64,000 bases of DNA from Brooklawnia sp032229645 (GTDB taxonomy: Bacteria > Actinomycetota > Actinomycetes > Propionibacteriales > Propionibacteriaceae): positions 310,001-374,000 of the forward strand of contig CAVRLB010000002.1 in NCBI GenBank assembly GCA_963722295.1, given 5' to 3'. This document shows, piece by piece, positions 63,558 through 64,000 of the stretch. Every line of letters starts with the position of its first letter. The stretch's first letter is position 1. The position numbers and the translations under genes were made by a program. Below the pieces are notes generated by a model. It ran no database searches. It saw nothing but the letters and a program-made list of their open reading frames with translations, and was not told where the DNA came from.

Positions 63558-64000
63558 CGCTCCCTCGCGTCCAGCACGACCGCCAACTTCCCGGTCGCAG
63601 CACGAGCCGCCAACTCGGTGGCCTGATCAGCCTGCACCTCGACTACCACGGCGACATTCCCGGACGCATCCACCGGGGCGATCGACACCACTGTTCCTGT
63701 GAACACCTTGAGATCGTCGGCCGAGACCTCGCCCTGCGTGCCGGGCGTCGACACCACCCGGATCGGATCGCCAGGAACGAGCGTGTCCGCCGGCAACTGC
63801 CCACTGGCCAGCGATAAGCCGGCCACCGAGAACCCCGCATGCGGCACCACCTCAGCGCTCACCGCCGACGGCACCACCAGCTGGCCGGCCTTCAAATCGG
63901 TAGAGGCGCGTTGTCCGACCAGATCGTCCAACCCGGACGCAGGCACCACCTGCAAGACCGGATCGACACCCACCCGCACGACCTGCAAAGCGTCCGCCGT
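63554..64000 (-). CDS. SAF-domain protein, CpaB/RcpC-like (5' partial)
   Basis: The open frame runs off the window edge. It reads VLQVVPASGLDDLVGQRAST, DLKAGQLVVPSAVSAEVVPH and GDPIRVVSTPGTQGEVSADD, the SAF domain and following strands of CpaB/RcpC-type proteins that support Flp pilus export. The N-terminus is outside. Overlaps the TadZ-like start. Confidence 0.7.
   Translation of the reverse strand, partial: TADALQVVRVGVDPVLQVVPASGLDDLVGQRASTDLKAGQLVVPSAVSAEVVPHAGFSVAGLSLASGQLPADTLVPGDPIRVVSTPGTQGEVSADDLKVFTGTVVSIAPVDASGNVAVVVEVQADQATELAARAATGKLAVVLDARER

Noticed and set aside
1..64000. CRISPR arrays, rRNA or tRNA genes
   Set aside because: No regularly spaced repeats and no tRNA- or rRNA-like sequences were noticed on reading; a dedicated scan was not possible.

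Overview
The window is high-GC DNA with actinobacterial gene families throughout: type 2 BREX (PglY/PglZ/BrxD/BrxHI), SCO6880-type conjugation genes, a MobF relaxase, Tad pilus genes, and LysM/BTAD and TIGR02391 proteins. I read it as Actinomycetota; no rRNA or tRNA gene was seen that would refine this. Most of the window looks like one large, partly decayed integrative conjugative element (ICE) with nested cargo.

Layout. (1) 1-9752, + strand: the 3' part of a type 2 BREX phage-defence operon (pglY, pglZ, brxD, frameshifted brxHI). (2) 9805-11206: two accessory genes, one HEPN-like and one HIRAN/TPR-like. (3) 27175 down to 11196, - strand: a tightly coupled conjugation operon (ParA-like protein, VirB2/8/6-like membrane proteins, SCO6880 protein, VirB4 ATPase, three-domain cell-wall hydrolase, T4CP, DUF4913, sigma factor). 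It is interrupted at 14837-17777 by a cargo patch holding a HigBA remnant, a TIGR02391 protein and a PLD-PUA nuclease. (4) 27176-32680: a junkyard with a structured leader or oriT candidate, group II intron and IS256 fragments, a transglutaminase, and a MobF relaxase wrecked by frameshifts and an IS110. (5) 32681-34465: a small gene and a second VirD4/TraG-type ATPase. (6) 34492-45950: a phospho-signalling cassette with two vWA proteins, a PP2C phosphatase, a YegI-like kinase and a J-domain-kinase fusion. These are followed by five proteins that share one 24-residue zinc-finger N-terminus, each joined to a different output (membrane segments, pentapeptide repeats, RCC1 repeats), and by two stand-alone TerY-C-like zinc ribbons on the opposite strand. 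(7) 45951-48523: IS982 and IS110 elements. (8) 48649-54568: fragments of a second ICE copy, a HAD fragment, a VbhA/Fic toxin-antitoxin locus whose fic gene is split by about 2.9 kb of foreign DNA (integrase, DHFR, NTF2-like and VOC genes). (9) 54617 to the window end, - strand: a Tad (Flp) pilus operon with a membrane-tethered LysM/BTAD protein.

How the parts fit: the T4SS-like operon, Tad pilus and coupling proteins would form and contact a mating pair; BREX, PLD-PUA, TIGR02391, HEPN-like and Fic genes are defence or toxin cargo. The most novel item is the 35.4-45.9 kb cassette, which resembles TerY-P (vWA-PP2C-kinase) systems but carries an unusual array of zinc-finger membrane and repeat proteins. 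Many genes carry single-base frameshifts, so either this element is decaying or the assembly has indel errors; raw-read checks would decide.
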